NCBI GenBank assembly: GCA_944474755.1
Contig: OX104118.1
Location: 74,789,865-74,853,864, forward strand
DNA: 64,000 nucleotides
Source: Limnoperna fortunei
Lineage: Eukaryota; Mollusca; Bivalvia; Mytilida; Modiolidae
Direction: 5' to 3'
The notes under the pieces are model-generated. The model was not told the origin of the DNA. It saw only the letters and a program-made list of their open reading frames with translations, and made no database searches. Made by a program: the position numbers and the translations under genes. Below are positions 1-56,416 of this stretch, piece by piece (positions within the stretch are counted from its first letter, which is position 1; each line of letters begins with the position of its first letter).

Positions 1-280
1 CTACATAATTATTTAACTATTAAGAAGTCTCACAGGTTGGTCATATTTTTTTTTCAATAATTAATGACTACGGAAGTAGTGTGGGTTTTCACAAAATATG
101 CCGAATATGCTAGTAACGTATTGTTGAAAAATTCCAGATAAACTAGTTGTCAGACGGAATTTAAGTTTATAATTAGAGATTGTAGTACACATGGTACCGA
201 AATAAAAATCAAAGAGAATGTGAATTAAAAGTTTTCAGATTCCACGTCTGATTAAAGCCACACTTTAAATAACTCCCAAA

Positions 281-428
281 ACTCCAGTTGAAAACCTTGG
301 AATCCTCGTCAATAAAGGTTGGAGTTTAGCAAAACCCACCCACAGTCAAACTCGAACCCACAACCTCAGTATTGACAGGCAGATGATCAATGGAAAATGA
401 CTTTCTCAACTATTCTGCCACTAAGGGC
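281..428 (-). repeat. SINE copy, partial (minus)
   Basis: Contains the reversed tRNA-like B-box region (CTCGAACCCACAACCTCA) and part of the body seen in better-preserved copies at 44598-44815 and 47107-47324. Lies downstream of the receptor's last exon. Bases 1-280 show nothing recognisable. Confidence 0.6.
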
Positions 429-553
429 AATCGAACAATTTCTAAATGCATTGTATTGACGTAGGAAGTTTATAAAACAGCTTAAATTACAAAATAAATA
501 CCAATAAAGTACTGAGTGAAGTATGTGCATTTGTGTTTGAAAGTTTCCGATTG

Positions 554-559
554 TTTATT
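554..559 (-). terminator. Candidate AATAAA polyadenylation signal of the mGluR gene
   Basis: TTTATT on the plus strand reads AATAAA on the minus strand, about 250 bases past the stop codon. Such hexamers are common by chance in AT-rich DNA, so this is only a candidate. Confidence 0.3.
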
Positions 560-809
560 GAAATAAACATGAGTACTGTTAAAAACCACAGTAAATTATT
601 TAGTTTAAAATAAATAAAAAATAAAAGTTGTGTTTTAATCCACTATTTTATGATAGAAATAAATTATTTTACAACATCAACTTGATCTTACAGGAGTTGA
701 GTTAATAAATAATAATGATAAAAAAAAATAATGATGATGCTAGATAGAGAAAAATGAAAAATTGGATAAATATAAATATAAAAGTTTTGATAATAAAGTT
801 TATACATAA

Positions 810-44597
<43,788 letters not shown>

Positions 44598-44815
44598 TCT
44601 GTTTGGTGTTAAAACTTTCAATTATATCGCGGCGTTCAGTTTCTTATTGCGACATGAAGCCGGGGTTCCCGAAGGAAACCCCTAATTAATATTGGAGTCG
44701 AGTACACCTTGTCGGCAGTAAGACTCGAACCCACAACCTATGTTCACAGACCACGTGAACTATAGTAGATGACTAACTACCTTACCTTAACCCATCGGCC
44801 ACCGAGACTCCTAAA
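44598..44815 (-). repeat. SINE copy, near full length (minus)
   Basis: Read on the minus strand: a tRNA-like head with GGCCGATGGGTTAAGG (A-box side) and GGTTGTGGGTTCGAGTC (B box), then the body with GGAGTCGAGTACACC reversed and GGGTTTCCTTCGGGAACCCC, ending near the ATATAATTGAAAG motif. One of the best copies in the window. Confidence 0.75.
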
Positions 44816-45292
44816 ATATCACGTAAATTTATGTATTTTAAGCAAAAACACGTCATACTTTTTCTACAAGGTCTGTGATTATCTTAATATCGTTATTTTA
44901 GTCATAAAACGATCTTATTTTTAGTTTCTTTCGATTTTTTTTCCAACCAGGGTTCCTAGTGCTTGACTCACAGAGCTTCCCAGCATCGCGTACTCAGATG
45001 GTCCTCTCGTGGGGGTTAACGGAAAGCCTGAACGTTTAGAGAACTCCACCATTCGCGCAAAAAATAGCACCATTTTGTAAATTTCGAAAAAAGTAAGCTC
45101 TATTTAGCGGCTACAAACGGCATATTTTCCGCCCTGCCAATCATTCTCAGTTGCATTTAAAATGTTGTTCCAGATGACACACAAGTCATTAATAAACAAC
45201 AAACTACTTAAACATTCGTCCAACAAGACCCCCTAACATGCTAATACGTTCTGAAATATAACAATTTGGTTCTGTAACGGTAGAGCATGAAA

Positions 45293-45366
45293 TAATACTA
45301 TTTCACATCCGGGAATCGAAACCGGGATCTCAGTATTGCCAGCACGCCCTCTAACCAAGTGAGATA
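45293..45366 (-). repeat. tRNA-like sequence / SINE head (minus)
   Basis: The minus strand reads CTCACTTGGTTAGAGGGCG and then CCCGGTTTCGATTCCCGG, resembling a tRNA D arm and T arm at the right spacing. The acceptor stem pairs only imperfectly, so I take it as a tRNA pseudogene or SINE head rather than a working tRNA. Confidence 0.4.
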
Positions 45367-45799
45367 AAGAAGTACCCCGTTAGCTCAGTCGATTTTGACT
45401 GGCTATATACCTACTCCCTGCTAGAACGCAGAGAGACCGTCTGTTACAGTTCTAATAGTATATAGCGTCCATGACACTAATGTAAATATTTTCAAGACTT
45501 TGTCACATGTCAGAAAAGTGTCCATGTATTCATGTTTTTGCGTTCCATAACGTTTCAAGGGCTCTATAAAAGTAAGGTTTGTTTTCAAGTTTTACATCTA
45601 TTTATTCTAAAAAATAAACAAATTTGTTTCAGAATAAAAATGAAAATTGCAAAAAAGCAATGGATAGAAAGAACAGCAACCTGTAAAAGAGCGCTCTGTC
45701 TATACTTTTCACAGGTTGGCGCTGTTATCCTGATGTGTGTGTAATGTGTATAATATGGACAAAAAGTCTTTCGCACACATCTTCCGACTTTTGAAACTA

Positions 45800-46125
45800 A
45801 TTAATTGACAATGGAACGGTTCCCTGCGGCGGTCCCGCACGTTCCGAGGCGGCGGATAGTAGAAGCCTCTGGTTGACAAGGATGTTTAGGTTTATGATAC
45901 GGAAAGCTTTACTGCGGACCATAGTGGGTAAGTAGATTACAAAATGTAGGCACAATAAATGACTTCTTTTGTCGCCCCTACGCAATACTTAGTATACAGG
46001 GACAGTCAAAATATTGTTCCAGTAGGTTGATCCTTTCGTCTCGTTGATTTATTGTTTGTAAAGTTCTCGTCCTGAATATACATGTAGCTAATATTGCTTG
46101 CTCGGCGTTAAGCAAACATTCAATT
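45800..46125 (+). repeat. Diverged interspersed repeat, copy 2
   Basis: GGCGGCGGATAG in the head and TTTATTGTTTGTAAAGTTCTC, GTCCTGAATATACATGTA and GCGTTAAGCAAACA in the tail. Better kept than the copy at 12110-12465. Looks like a retroposon 3' end. No protein is encoded. Confidence 0.5.
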
Positions 46126-46699
46126 TATCAAGCAATCTACCGGCAATAATTCACACAACTTTGTAGTTATTATTTTTTTGAAGTCTTCTTCTTCTAGAAT
46201 GTCTTTGTGCTTTGTTGTTAATAGAACATTCCAATTAACGTTTATTGCGACAAAAGTAACGATTATTATAGCCATAAAACAAAGCGTACGCTGAAGTAAT
46301 TCGTAACAATATCCAGTAAATAAGATAATAAAATCTGTTTTATGTTTGATAAACAACATGTGACCATGGTCATATTATTTATTTTGTGTTCATGATGTAT
46401 CAGATTAAGACGGCAGTGATTTTATATCTTTCCAAGTGACACATTCTGAAGAATGTAAATAATTCCTTGTCCGTAAAGACGATATAAAGGCGTAACCAGA
46501 AACTAAACACAAAACAAGCCACAGCTACATGATAAACTAACTGAATACATGTACCAATAATAGAGTTAGTGTATTCAATATACAAACTCCAGATGGTTGG
46601 TAGCGCTTCTTCTTTTCACTTACCCTGGATTTTACTTTAGTTAGAAGCCGGATGGACATTTCAATTAGAATACACGAAGGTTTGACTTTCTAGCTTTGG

Positions 46700-46782
46700 T
46701 TAGGTTTGTTTGTTTGATTGAGTGACGTAACGCCATTTTCAGCTGTATCATGGCGTTCAGTTTTTATTTGGGGTTATCAAAC
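46700..46782 (-). repeat. SINE body fragment (minus)
   Basis: GTAACGCCATTTTCAGCTGTATC then ATGGCGTTCAGTTTTTATT, the 3' part of the family. Head missing. Confidence 0.6.
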
Positions 46783-47106
46783 AATAAATAAATAAATAAT
46801 AGTAAGGTCATTGCCCGTGTTACTATAACAATTTGACCAATAAGACTATTTTCAAGGTTATGTCTGAAAATGATCAATAGTTTTAATGCAATATATCATA
46901 ACGGCTTTACTGTAACTGTCTATGAGAATTGTGCCCCAAAAATAATCATCAAATCTGTTGGGTCAAACAGAACAAAGTGCGTCTATGCAACAAACATTGT
47001 TCATGATTTGACTTTTAATCTATCTTAAATGGTATTCCATTTGTAATAATGACAAAGTTCAATATCACTGTTAAACTTTGACCATGAGATCATTTTCATT
47101 TTCAAA

Positions 47107-47324
47107 TTAGGCCTCGGTGGTCGAGTGGTTAATGTACACGTGTTAAGGTAGTTAGTCATCTACTATTGATGACGTGGCTTTGCAACACTGAGGTTGCGAG
47201 TTTGAGTCTCACTGTTGGCAGGGTGTACTCGACTCCAATCGTAAATGACAAGGATTGACAGTTTTCCTGCCGCAGGTCTGGTGTTTTCTCCGGGCCGGGT
47301 ACTCCGGCTTCCCCCCCCCCCCCC
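47107..47324 (+). repeat. SINE copy, near full length (plus)
   Basis: The head CCTCGGTGGTCGAGTGGTTAA resembles a tRNA A-box region and GAGGTTGCGAGTTTGAGTC a B box. The body then has GGGTGTACTCGACTCCAAT, TGACAAGGATTGACAG and GTTTTCTCCGGGCCGGGTAC, ending in a 14-C tract followed by A. This is the reference copy for the other SINE calls here. The frames across it are not genes. Confidence 0.78.
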
Positions 47325-48500
47325 AAAAAAAAACAACCAAACTGGACACCATGATGTAAAGATCTATCACCAGTCTTTTTACGTTTAACAACCATCAGTT
47401 TTCTTTATTACGCGATAACAAGGTTCTCGGTGTTAAAGGAAATACCTTCGTAAACAAAAATATTGCAAATGCATGGGGTATTTTGGGTAACAAAACATCA
47501 AAATATGTGTCGCGTACTGTTTGTACGGCATGGTTTTGAAAAGTTGTGGAAAGAAAAAAACAAATAGTAAACCGACTAAAAACAATAGTCTTCCTATTGG
47601 AAATAGGACATACCTAAGTCATTGCTTTTAACTATCCCCTGTAGGCAAATAACAAGTCAAGTGTTTTCATGCAGCAACTCAAATAATCTTTGTTAATACT
47701 TAGATTAAATATATTCTGTGTAAAAGGAAACCAATATTGATATACCCCAATCACTGTTAACTTTCCCAGTTTAACAGACAATGTAAAATTGATTATTGAA
47801 TTTGGGACTGTTTTATATTACTTCGGCTTAATGTCAGAAAAGATCAACTGATACACAATTTTCAGAAATTAAATTCACAGTGTATCAAGTGATGATTTCT
47901 CTTGGGAAAAGCTGTCTTTCGTGTACTTGTGTACTTCAGTGAAAAACTAATGCGGTAAAGAATGCATATCGTTCCAGAACCATGCTGGTTATTTGGTTTG
48001 TCTTTTGAGCTAGCCGTGTTTACTTTATCGACGCACCTGATCTCACTTCTCTATGGAGTTCAGAGTCGATGTTTTTTCTGTTTTGTTTATTTTTCTATCG
48101 TTGACTTTTGATTACACATAGAGTTATTCATTCTGATTACGGACCGCGAAAAATACATTACGCCAACATAAACTTTTCAACAAAAAACGCTAAATTTTCG
48201 CCCACGCAAAAGAACCACATATACGGTATTGTATACCTAAGGAAGAAGAAAGACAAATCCTGCACGTTATAGTTGGTTGAAATATTCTGTATAGATAAAT
48301 GGTAAAACGCGAGATAGCGTTGGTAAACCCACTCGCAGAATGGTTAAAATTGATCAGGGTGTTGATACTTTAGAAATATAATAAGCCCTAAAAGGTCTTT
48401 GAAACTAAATCAACAGATCATTGACAACTTCGAGTCAATCGTTACACTCCTCTGGCGATTCAACTCATGACAATGTTCCTCGTATCTACATAATTCTCAA

Positions 48501-48660
48501 TTAATTTTTAGAAAGACGTTTTTTTTAATAAAGCTTGGCTTACACTGTTTATAGCGTTGCTTCTAGGAAAACCTTTGGCAGTTTTGGGATGGGTACGATC
48601 ACATTGATATAAACAGTGTAAGCCAAGCTTTATAAAAAAACCTCTTTCTAAAAATTAATA
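48501..48660. mobile_element. Foldback/MITE element with 52-base inverted ends
   Basis: The left arm 48501-48552 includes TTTTTAGAAAGACG and AAAGCTTGGCTTACACTG. The right arm 48608-48660 is its reverse complement with few mismatches (CAGTGTAAGCCAAGCTTTA). The centre is about 55 bases with no coding capacity. 46783-48500 (apart from the SINE) and 48661-49670 show nothing recognisable. Confidence 0.85.
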
Positions 48661-49670
48661 TATGTTTAACAACTGTCAGACATACGTTTCTAAACAGAAC
48701 ATCTTTTAGAATTCATCAAGGATTTTGTTAACAGGTTTTTTTTAACACCGTCTCCAGTTCTACACACTGATGTTCCTAGTATCTACATAATGCTCGTTTG
48801 AAGGAACTGACCAATCACATGGTTCTATAACCAAATTTATCACATTAAATTCTACTTTGATTCTGACAACAAGTATACTTAAGAAAGTTTTATCAAGATG
48901 ATAGAATCAGAAAATTATTTTTCACTTACGGAACGCTAAATATCTCTCCTTTTTCTGTTTATGCTGTTTATGTGTTGTATGTTTAAGTTCTGCTGCTTGT
49001 TGTCATCATCAGTACTCTATTAGCTGTTTCTTTGTAATTTCGCACTTGGATTTTGTTATTTGTTTACGACTTGTTGTCCTGTGTTACTGTGGATTCGAAA
49101 ATCCACAAAATCATGATTCTATATCCTGGCTTTACTTGAGGTATGCTTTTTGTCAAATTAAAGCTGATGCCCATGATTAAATAAAGTAGATTTAATGGCA
49201 CGAAAACGATACAAATGTCACTTATGTTTGCTTTTTTTCTTCTCTGGTCTCAAGAAGTCTTGTAAGAACTCGCATAATCACAGTTGCAAAATTTTGTTTT
49301 ATGTGCCGGCCAACTTTAAACGATTTGCAAGTGCAAATTCAAACTATTTTTACAAATAAATAGCTATTACCAAGACACAACTTTAACACCATATGATTTG
49401 TTTGATTTTATTACAGCTGATTGCTGTAATTGTGTATTTTTTTAAAAATTTTCCTTCATTTAAATTGCCTTGAACTATACTTATTGTAACATTCGTCATT
49501 TCTACTTAATATTGTTAAATGGATTTCAAGTGCAAATTGACTGTTGGTTTTGGAACGCTAGTCGTGTTTAGTTGTTGTCAGAAGAGAAACTTAATGGTAA
49601 TTTGCAACACAATCTAACATTTTTTAACAAATCCGTCATTTACTGCCCGTTCCGTTTAGCTGCAGAAGAT

Positions 49671-50512
49671 ACAGAGTCGTATCTAAAGTACTAAATAACA
49701 GAGCCGTGTCTAAAAGAAAACTAAGGGACACAAAAAAGCAACAATCTAAAGTACTAAATAACAATTCCGTGTCTGCCAGAAAACTCAGGGACACAACCGG
49801 CAAACAATATACTGTACTAAATAACAAAGCCTTGTCTGTCAGAAAACTCAGGGACACAACTGGCAACAATCTAACGTACTGAATAACAAAGCGGTGCCTG
49901 CCAGGAAACTCACGGACACAACAGGCAACAATCTACAGTACTAAATAACAAAGCCGTGTCTACAAGAAAACTCAGGGACACAACAAGCCACAATATACAG
50001 GACTAAATAACAAAGCCGTGTCTTATAGAAAACCCATGGACACAACGGGCAACAATATACAGTACTAAATAGTAAAGCAGTGACTGCTAAATAACAAAGC
50101 CTTGTCTGCCAGAAAACTCAGGGACACAACGGGCAATAATCTAACGTACTGAATAAAAAAGCCGTGTCTGCCAGAAAACCCATGGACACAACGGGCAACA
50201 ATAAAACGTACTGAATAACAAAGCCGTGTCTGCCAGAAAACTCAGGGACACAACGGGCAACAATCTACAGGACTAAATAACAAAACCGTGTCTGCCAGAA
50301 AACCCATGGACACAACGGGCAACAATCTAACGTACTAAATAACAAAGCCGTGTCTGCCAGAAAACCCATGGACACAACGGGCAACAATCTAACGTACTGA
50401 ATAACAAAGCCGTATCTACAAGAAAACTCAGGGACATAACAAGCAACAATATAACGTAATGAATAACAAAGCCGTGTCTGACAGAAAACTCAGGGACACA
50501 ACGGGCAACAAA
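49671..50512. repeat. Minisatellite 2, about 62-bp units
   Basis: About 13-14 units of AACAAAGCCGTGTCTGCCAG + AAAACTCAGGGACACAACGG + GCAACAATCTAACGTACTGAAT. Two sub-variants differ at AACTCAGGG versus AACCCATGG. One unit near 50068-50090 is truncated. The minus-strand open frames are repeat translations. Confidence 0.92.
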
Positions 50513-51635
50513 CACTACATACAGCAAATAAATAAACAACACGAAACCATGGGAACAAAGAGGTAATATCAAATTTTGTGGAAGTGTGAGCTGTATGATC
50601 TTGTTTAACTACCGACACCCATGCATGATGTTACTTATATGTCAATATCAGTGTTATTTTTTACAAACTAGAGAGCAGTAAGTTATTTATTAAAGTCTAT
50701 CAAGTGAGGCAAAACTACATCTTTTCTTAACGATTATATATTTTTTTGTTTCAAGCAATTTACGCCGCTATTGCGAACAAATGTTATATAATTATTTTCA
50801 CAAACGTATTTATTTGGAATCCATCCCATATAAAACACATTTAATGAAAACTGTCGCGTGCTTTGGGGTTATTCCATACAACCTAACCGATTTCGTTTGA
50901 ATTAAAGTATATTTTACATTACATTTCCTTCAATGTGATTATGCGGTATAAACAACTCGCCCCCGCTAGACCGCTGTCAGCTCACCATACCAATGAAAGA
51001 GATGCTTACAAGTATATGGTTGATTTCTTTTCAATGGGAAGAGAGGCATTCGACGATACAGAAACGTTAACTTATTGAACAAATTAACAAACATGAAAAA
51101 ATGGTGAGTAACATATAGCCTATGGCATTTGACACAAAACCAGACATGTATAATTATTTCGTAACTAATAAAATAAAACAGTTTGTACTTTTAAGCGGTG
51201 TGAGAAATCTTGTCTCTGTGCAAGGGTAAAATGAATTTAATTAAATAAAGGAAAATCTCGTCGTGAATCAGAGAAACCTCGGGTGTCTGAAATTTCATGA
51301 TTTACAGCTTCCCCATGCAGTGTTAGACTTGAATTCAGTTGGAATATTGCGCCATTCACATGAGTAAGGGCTTCAACAGTAGATCAATTTATATCTCGCA
51401 CATTTGCGATTTAAAAATTCATTAAGTAATAATTATGTAAATGCGTTGTAGTCACAAAAATATTGCTTTCATAGTTTGACGGAGCTGTATATATTTATGA
51501 CAAGAGAACACGTGAAATACTCCAGGATTTTGTAGGCAGACTGCATTTATGATGGACACGTAAGTTTAGTTCAGTGTATATATGACATATGTGTGAATGA
51601 TGTAGGAATCAGCTATCTGTGTCGGTTTGTTTGTT

Positions 51636-51790
51636 TGTTTAAATGTTGTTTAACGCCACTTTCAGCAAATTTGTAGCTATATCGTGGGGTCAATTTTTTA
51701 TTGTTAAAGGAAGCCGGAGTACCCGGAGAAAACCCCGACCTTCGGTAGGAAAAACTGGCAACCCTTGTCATATCTGTGTGGGACGATATG
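51636..51790 (-). repeat. SINE copy (minus), head missing
   Basis: GTTTAACGCCACTTTCAGC, GAAGCCGGAGTACCCGGAG and TTCGGTAGGAAAAACTGGC are in the order expected for the reversed body. 50513-51635 otherwise shows no gene. Confidence 0.75.
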
Positions 51791-51963
51791 TATTTATTCC
51801 ACACTACAGTTTATAATTAGATTATAAACGGTGATTAACATTTTAAAGCATCTGAATTTAAGTTTCCACGAATTATGAGAGACAAAAAATACTCTCATAC
51901 AAAAAGCTAAGTTAGACTGTCAAACTTGACGTGTTTTTGTTTTAGTTCACTATTAATTGATAG

Positions 51964-54238
51964 ACTTGGAAACTTCCAAGTATGGTCCTAGGTTTGGCCA
52001 CTATTGATTGATTGGGAACCGCCACAGTATGGTCGTAGGTTTGGCCATTATTGTTGATTGATTGGGAACCATCCCAGTTTGGTCGTAGGTTTGGCCATTA
52101 TTGTTGATTGATTGGGAACCATCCCAGTTTGGTCGTAGGTTTTGCCACTATTGTTGATTGATTGGGAACCATCCCAGTTTGGTCGTAGGTTTGGCCATTA
52201 TTGTTGATTGATTGGGAACCATCCCAGTTTGGTCGTAGGTTTGGCCATTATTGTTGATTGATTGGGAACCATCCCAGTATGGTCCTAGGTTTGGCCATTA
52301 TTGTTGATTGATTGGGAACCATCCCAGTATGGTCCTAGGTTTGGCCACTATTGATTGATTGGGAACCGCCACAGTATGGTTGTAGGTTTGGCCATTATTG
52401 TTGATTGATTGGGAACCATCCCAGTATAGTCCTAGGTTTGGCCACTATTGTTTGATTGGGAACCGCCACAGTATGGTGATAGGTTTGGCCACTATTGATT
52501 GATTGGGAACCGCCACAGTATGGTTGTATGTTTGGCCATTATTGTTGATTGATTGGGAACCATCCCAGTTTGGTCGTAGGTTTGGCCATTATTGTTGATT
52601 GATTGGGAACCATCCCAGTATGGTCCTAGGTTTGGCCACTATTGATTGATTGGGAACCGCCACAGTATGGTTGTATGTTTTGCCATTATTGTTGATTGAT
52701 TGGGAACCATCCCAGTACGGTATAGTCCTAGGTTTGGCCACTATTGATTGATTGATTGGGAACTGCCACAGTTTGGTCCTAGGTTTGGCCATTATTGTTG
52801 ATTGATTGGGAACCATCCCAGTATGGTCCTAGGTTTGGCCATTATTGTTGATTGATTGGGAACCATCCCAGTATGGTCCTAGGTTTGGCCATTATTGTTG
52901 ATTGATTGGGAACCATCCCAGTATGGTCCTAGGTTTGGCCACTATTGATTGATTGGGAACCGCCACAGTATGGTTGTAGGTTTGGCCATTATTGTTGATT
53001 GATTGGGAACCATCCCAGTATAGTCCTAGGTTTGGCCACTATTGATTGATTGGGAACCGCCACAGTATGGTGATAGGTTTGGCCATTATTGTTGATTGAT
53101 TGGGAACTGTCTCAGTTTGATCCTAGGTTTGGCCATTATTGTTGATTGATTGGGAACTGTCCCAGTATGGTCGTTGGTTTGACCACTTTTGATTGAAAGC
53201 CGTCCCAGTATGGTGATAGGTTTGGCCACTATTGATTGATTGGGAACCATCCCAGTTTGGTCGTAGGTTTGGCCATTATTTTTGATTGATTGGGAACCAT
53301 CCCAGTGTAGTCCTAGGTTTGGCCACTATTGATTTATTGGGAACCGCCACAGTATGGTGATAGGTTTGGCCATTATTGTTGATTGATTGGGAACCATTAC
53401 AGTGTAGTCCTAGGTTTGGCCACTATTGATTGATTGGGAACCGCCACAGTATGGTGATAGGTTTGGCCACTATTGATTGATTGGGAACCGCCACAGTATG
53501 GTCCTAGGTTTGGCCATTATTGTTGATTGATTGGGAACCATCCCAGTATAGTCCTAGGTTTGGCCACTATTAATTGATTGGGAACTGCCACAGTATGGTC
53601 GTAGGTTTGGCCATTATTGTTGATTGATTGGGAACCGCCACAGTATGGTCCTAGGTTTGACCATTATTGTTGATTGATTGGGAACCATCCCAGTATAGTC
53701 CTAGGTTTGGCCACTATTGATTGATTGGGGACCGTCACACTATGGTGATAGGTTTGGCCATTATTGGTGAAAGATTGGGAACCATCTCAGTTTGGTCCTA
53801 GGTTTGGCCATTATTGTTGATTGGGAACCATCCCAGTATAGTCCTAGGTTTGGCCACTATTGATTGATTGGGGACCGCCACACTATGGTGATAGGTTTGG
53901 CCATTATTGGTGAAAGATTGGGAACCATCTCAGTTTGGTCCTAGGTTTGGCCATTATTGTTGATTGATTGGGAACCGTCCCAGTATGGTCGTAGGTTTCG
54001 CCACTTTTGATTGAAAATCGTCCCAGTATGGTGATAGGTTTGGCCACTATTTTTGATTGATTGGGAACCATCCCAGTTTGGTCGTAGGTTTGGCCATTAT
54101 TGTTGATTGATTGGGAACCATCCCAATATAGTCCTAGGTTTGGCCACTATTGATTGATTGGGAACCGTCTCAGTTTGGTCCTGGGTTTGGCCATTATTGT
54201 TGATTGATTGGGAACCGTCTCAGTTTGGTCTTGGGTTT
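51964..54238. repeat. Minisatellite 3, about 47-50-bp units, 2.3 kb
   Basis: About 45 units of TTGGCCATTATTGTTGATTG + ATTGGGAACCATCCCAGTAT + GGTCCTAGGT. A second type reads CACTATTGATTGATTGGGAA + CCGCCACAGTATGG. The two types are interspersed, sometimes alternating. 54239-55680 after it shows nothing. Confidence 0.95.
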
Positions 54239-55687
54239 TGCACAATTTAGAAACATTTTTACCTTCAGAAAAAACCGGCTATACTCTCTTTTGTGTTTTT
54301 AAAGCCACAGAGCCAATCGTTAAGGTAAGGTCTGGGATAAAAGGGCACATATTAGGGCGGAAATAAAAACGGAAATGGAATGCTGTATCAACGCGTAGTC
54401 TTCTCAGTTCTGTGTAATGAGATTTACTTTAAAATAATATTTCTACTTCTTCGATCTTGCTACAAAATATACTACTAAATAATATTTCTGTATTTTAGTC
54501 GATCTTTGTACATTTTCCTAATATCCAGTAGTAGTTGATACCCCACATTAATTCCACAATCAAATATTATATTACATGTATTAGCAATATTCCTAATGGA
54601 ATAAAACAGTTTTTGATGTTACTTCTCGGGATAGGAAATGAACATATTAAGTTACCATAACAACGCACGTTATTTTCCACAAATATGCTAATATTACACT
54701 ATCGGAAATGTGTTAATGATATTCTTTTGAGATAATGACATAATTTAAGACAAGACGTCAAGTACAAAACACACTTAGTGGCGTACAATTAAACAAAAAC
54801 TAAATCATTTACTACATTATTGGTACTTCAAATACAGCGGGTATAAGTTTTAGTAATTTCCTTCTTCAATTTGAAGCAGACAACGGACAAAGTATATATA
54901 TAAATGTATTTATGGATTGTGACCGAGTGCTTCTGGACGGTTCACATAGTAATGCAGCTGTAAGTTAGAACAGAAAGGAGAGTAAGCAAATATTTAGACA
55001 GTACTAAAAACAATATTTAACAGTATTCCGTCTCCATATTTATATCGTAAACATCTGTGTTTTTTCCATATTTGATATCTAAAATACAATATTTAATCAT
55101 TTCTAACAACAGTCACAATATTAAAAGTCACACCTCTGTGAAGTGCAGTTTTTTGCTTGTTTTTTTTTAAATTATTTCATATTATACTTTTCCATTGAAA
55201 AATTCCAATAAAAATGTTTCCACAATAATACATCCATTTTTATTGCAATACCTCTGTTACTTACATCTCACAAATCGTCTGGTTTTTCTAACGTTCTATG
55301 GTATTCGGATAACTGAGCACGAGACTTTTCCCGCCTAAACTGCAATCGATATTGCCCAAAAGCTTTCGAACAGACAATAATCGCCTGCTCCTGGAGTACC
55401 CTTCCGATTAAAACATCGCCTTATCAACTATCAAAATAAAAGCCGACCAATTTCAAAACTCTGATTAACTGTAGACTTGCATAAGAGTCATATAAAATAT
55501 ATCTTAACGAAATTAGGTGTAATATAATAATCCCTTTGTTTGTCTGGTTTGTCTTTATAGTAAAAATGTTTTTGTGCAAGCTTTAACATACTGGCTACTT
55601 GAATATTTTCTTTCTACAATATCCTGGATTTTTCGGTTCTTGATAGCGTAAGATATTATGAAATAAAACTCCGTTTCTTATCCAATA

Positions 55688-56287
55688 TTAGCTACAATAA
55701 TGAAGCTCTTTATTTAAGCTACAATAATGAAGCTCCTTTTTTAAGCTACAATAATGAAGCTCCTTTTTTATGGACGGACATCCAAAAGAGGTCCTATTAC
55801 TCGTAATGGAGCAAAAACACTTCTTTTTCCGCCGTTCAGCTGACATTCCTATAATGTCTAATTAAATAATAATTTTAACACTTTTTCGTAATGATGTCAT
55901 TGTTGACAAAATTAAATTTGTGGAGTGTAGAATTGTAGAATCGTATCGGTAAAAATTTGATCCCCGCTAATGTAATTAATCCGGAATAACTTGATCCGGA
56001 TGAACATTTTACCAAATCGATTTAGAAATTATGCATTTCCGGAATTCAAATTTTGACAACCATGCCATGATTACGAATAAAGTGTAAAACTAACGAATTA
56101 GGTGTTGTAGAAATATCAGTAAGTCTTCAAAGACATTAAAAAGTATGTAACAATTTTGGGAAACATGAATAGCTAATTATATGCACAAAACCCCCGGATG
56201 TGAATCACTCCCGGCTTGCTTCATTACGAATATAGGACCTCTTTGTAGCTCCGTCCATAAAAAAGGAGCTACATTATTGTAGCTAAT
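55688..56287. mobile_element. MITE with inverted ends, one end tandemly amplified
   Basis: The left end has AGCTACAATAATGAAGCTCC three times in about 28-base steps, then TTTTTTATGGACGGA and AGAGGTCCTAT. The right end (56230-56287) carries the same blocks once, inverted (ATAGGACCTCTTTG, TCCGTCCATAAAAAAGGAGC, TACATTATTGTAGCT). The 450-base centre has no open frame of note. Confidence 0.8.
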
Positions 56288-56299
56288 CCAATATTATAT

Positions 56300-56416
56300 G
56301 GTCATTGCATGAATATTGGGAAATATTGTCCCAAGCAAGTGTTATATTGCACGAGCTTGTGAGTTCAATATAGCATCTTGCGAGGGACAATATTTCCCAA
56401 TATTCCTGCAATAACC
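56300..56416. repeat. Long imperfect palindrome
   Basis: The arms GGTCATTGCATGAATATTGG + GAAATATTGTCCC and GGGACAATATTTCCCAATAT + TCCTGCAATAACC are inverted copies. Inside them GTTATATTGCAC and TTCAATATAGCA also roughly pair. It directly abuts the MITE at 55688-56287. Confidence 0.8.

Noticed and set aside
45293..45366. Functional tRNA gene
   Set aside because: The T arm is good but the acceptor stem and anticodon arm are not well formed, and similar tRNA-like heads are SINEs here.
49636..50572. Minus-strand frames with repeated FLADTALLFSTLD-like blocks
   Set aside because: Translations of the 62-bp minisatellite.
52589..52816. Minus-strand frame with repeated NQSIVAKPRT blocks
   Set aside because: Translation of minisatellite 3.
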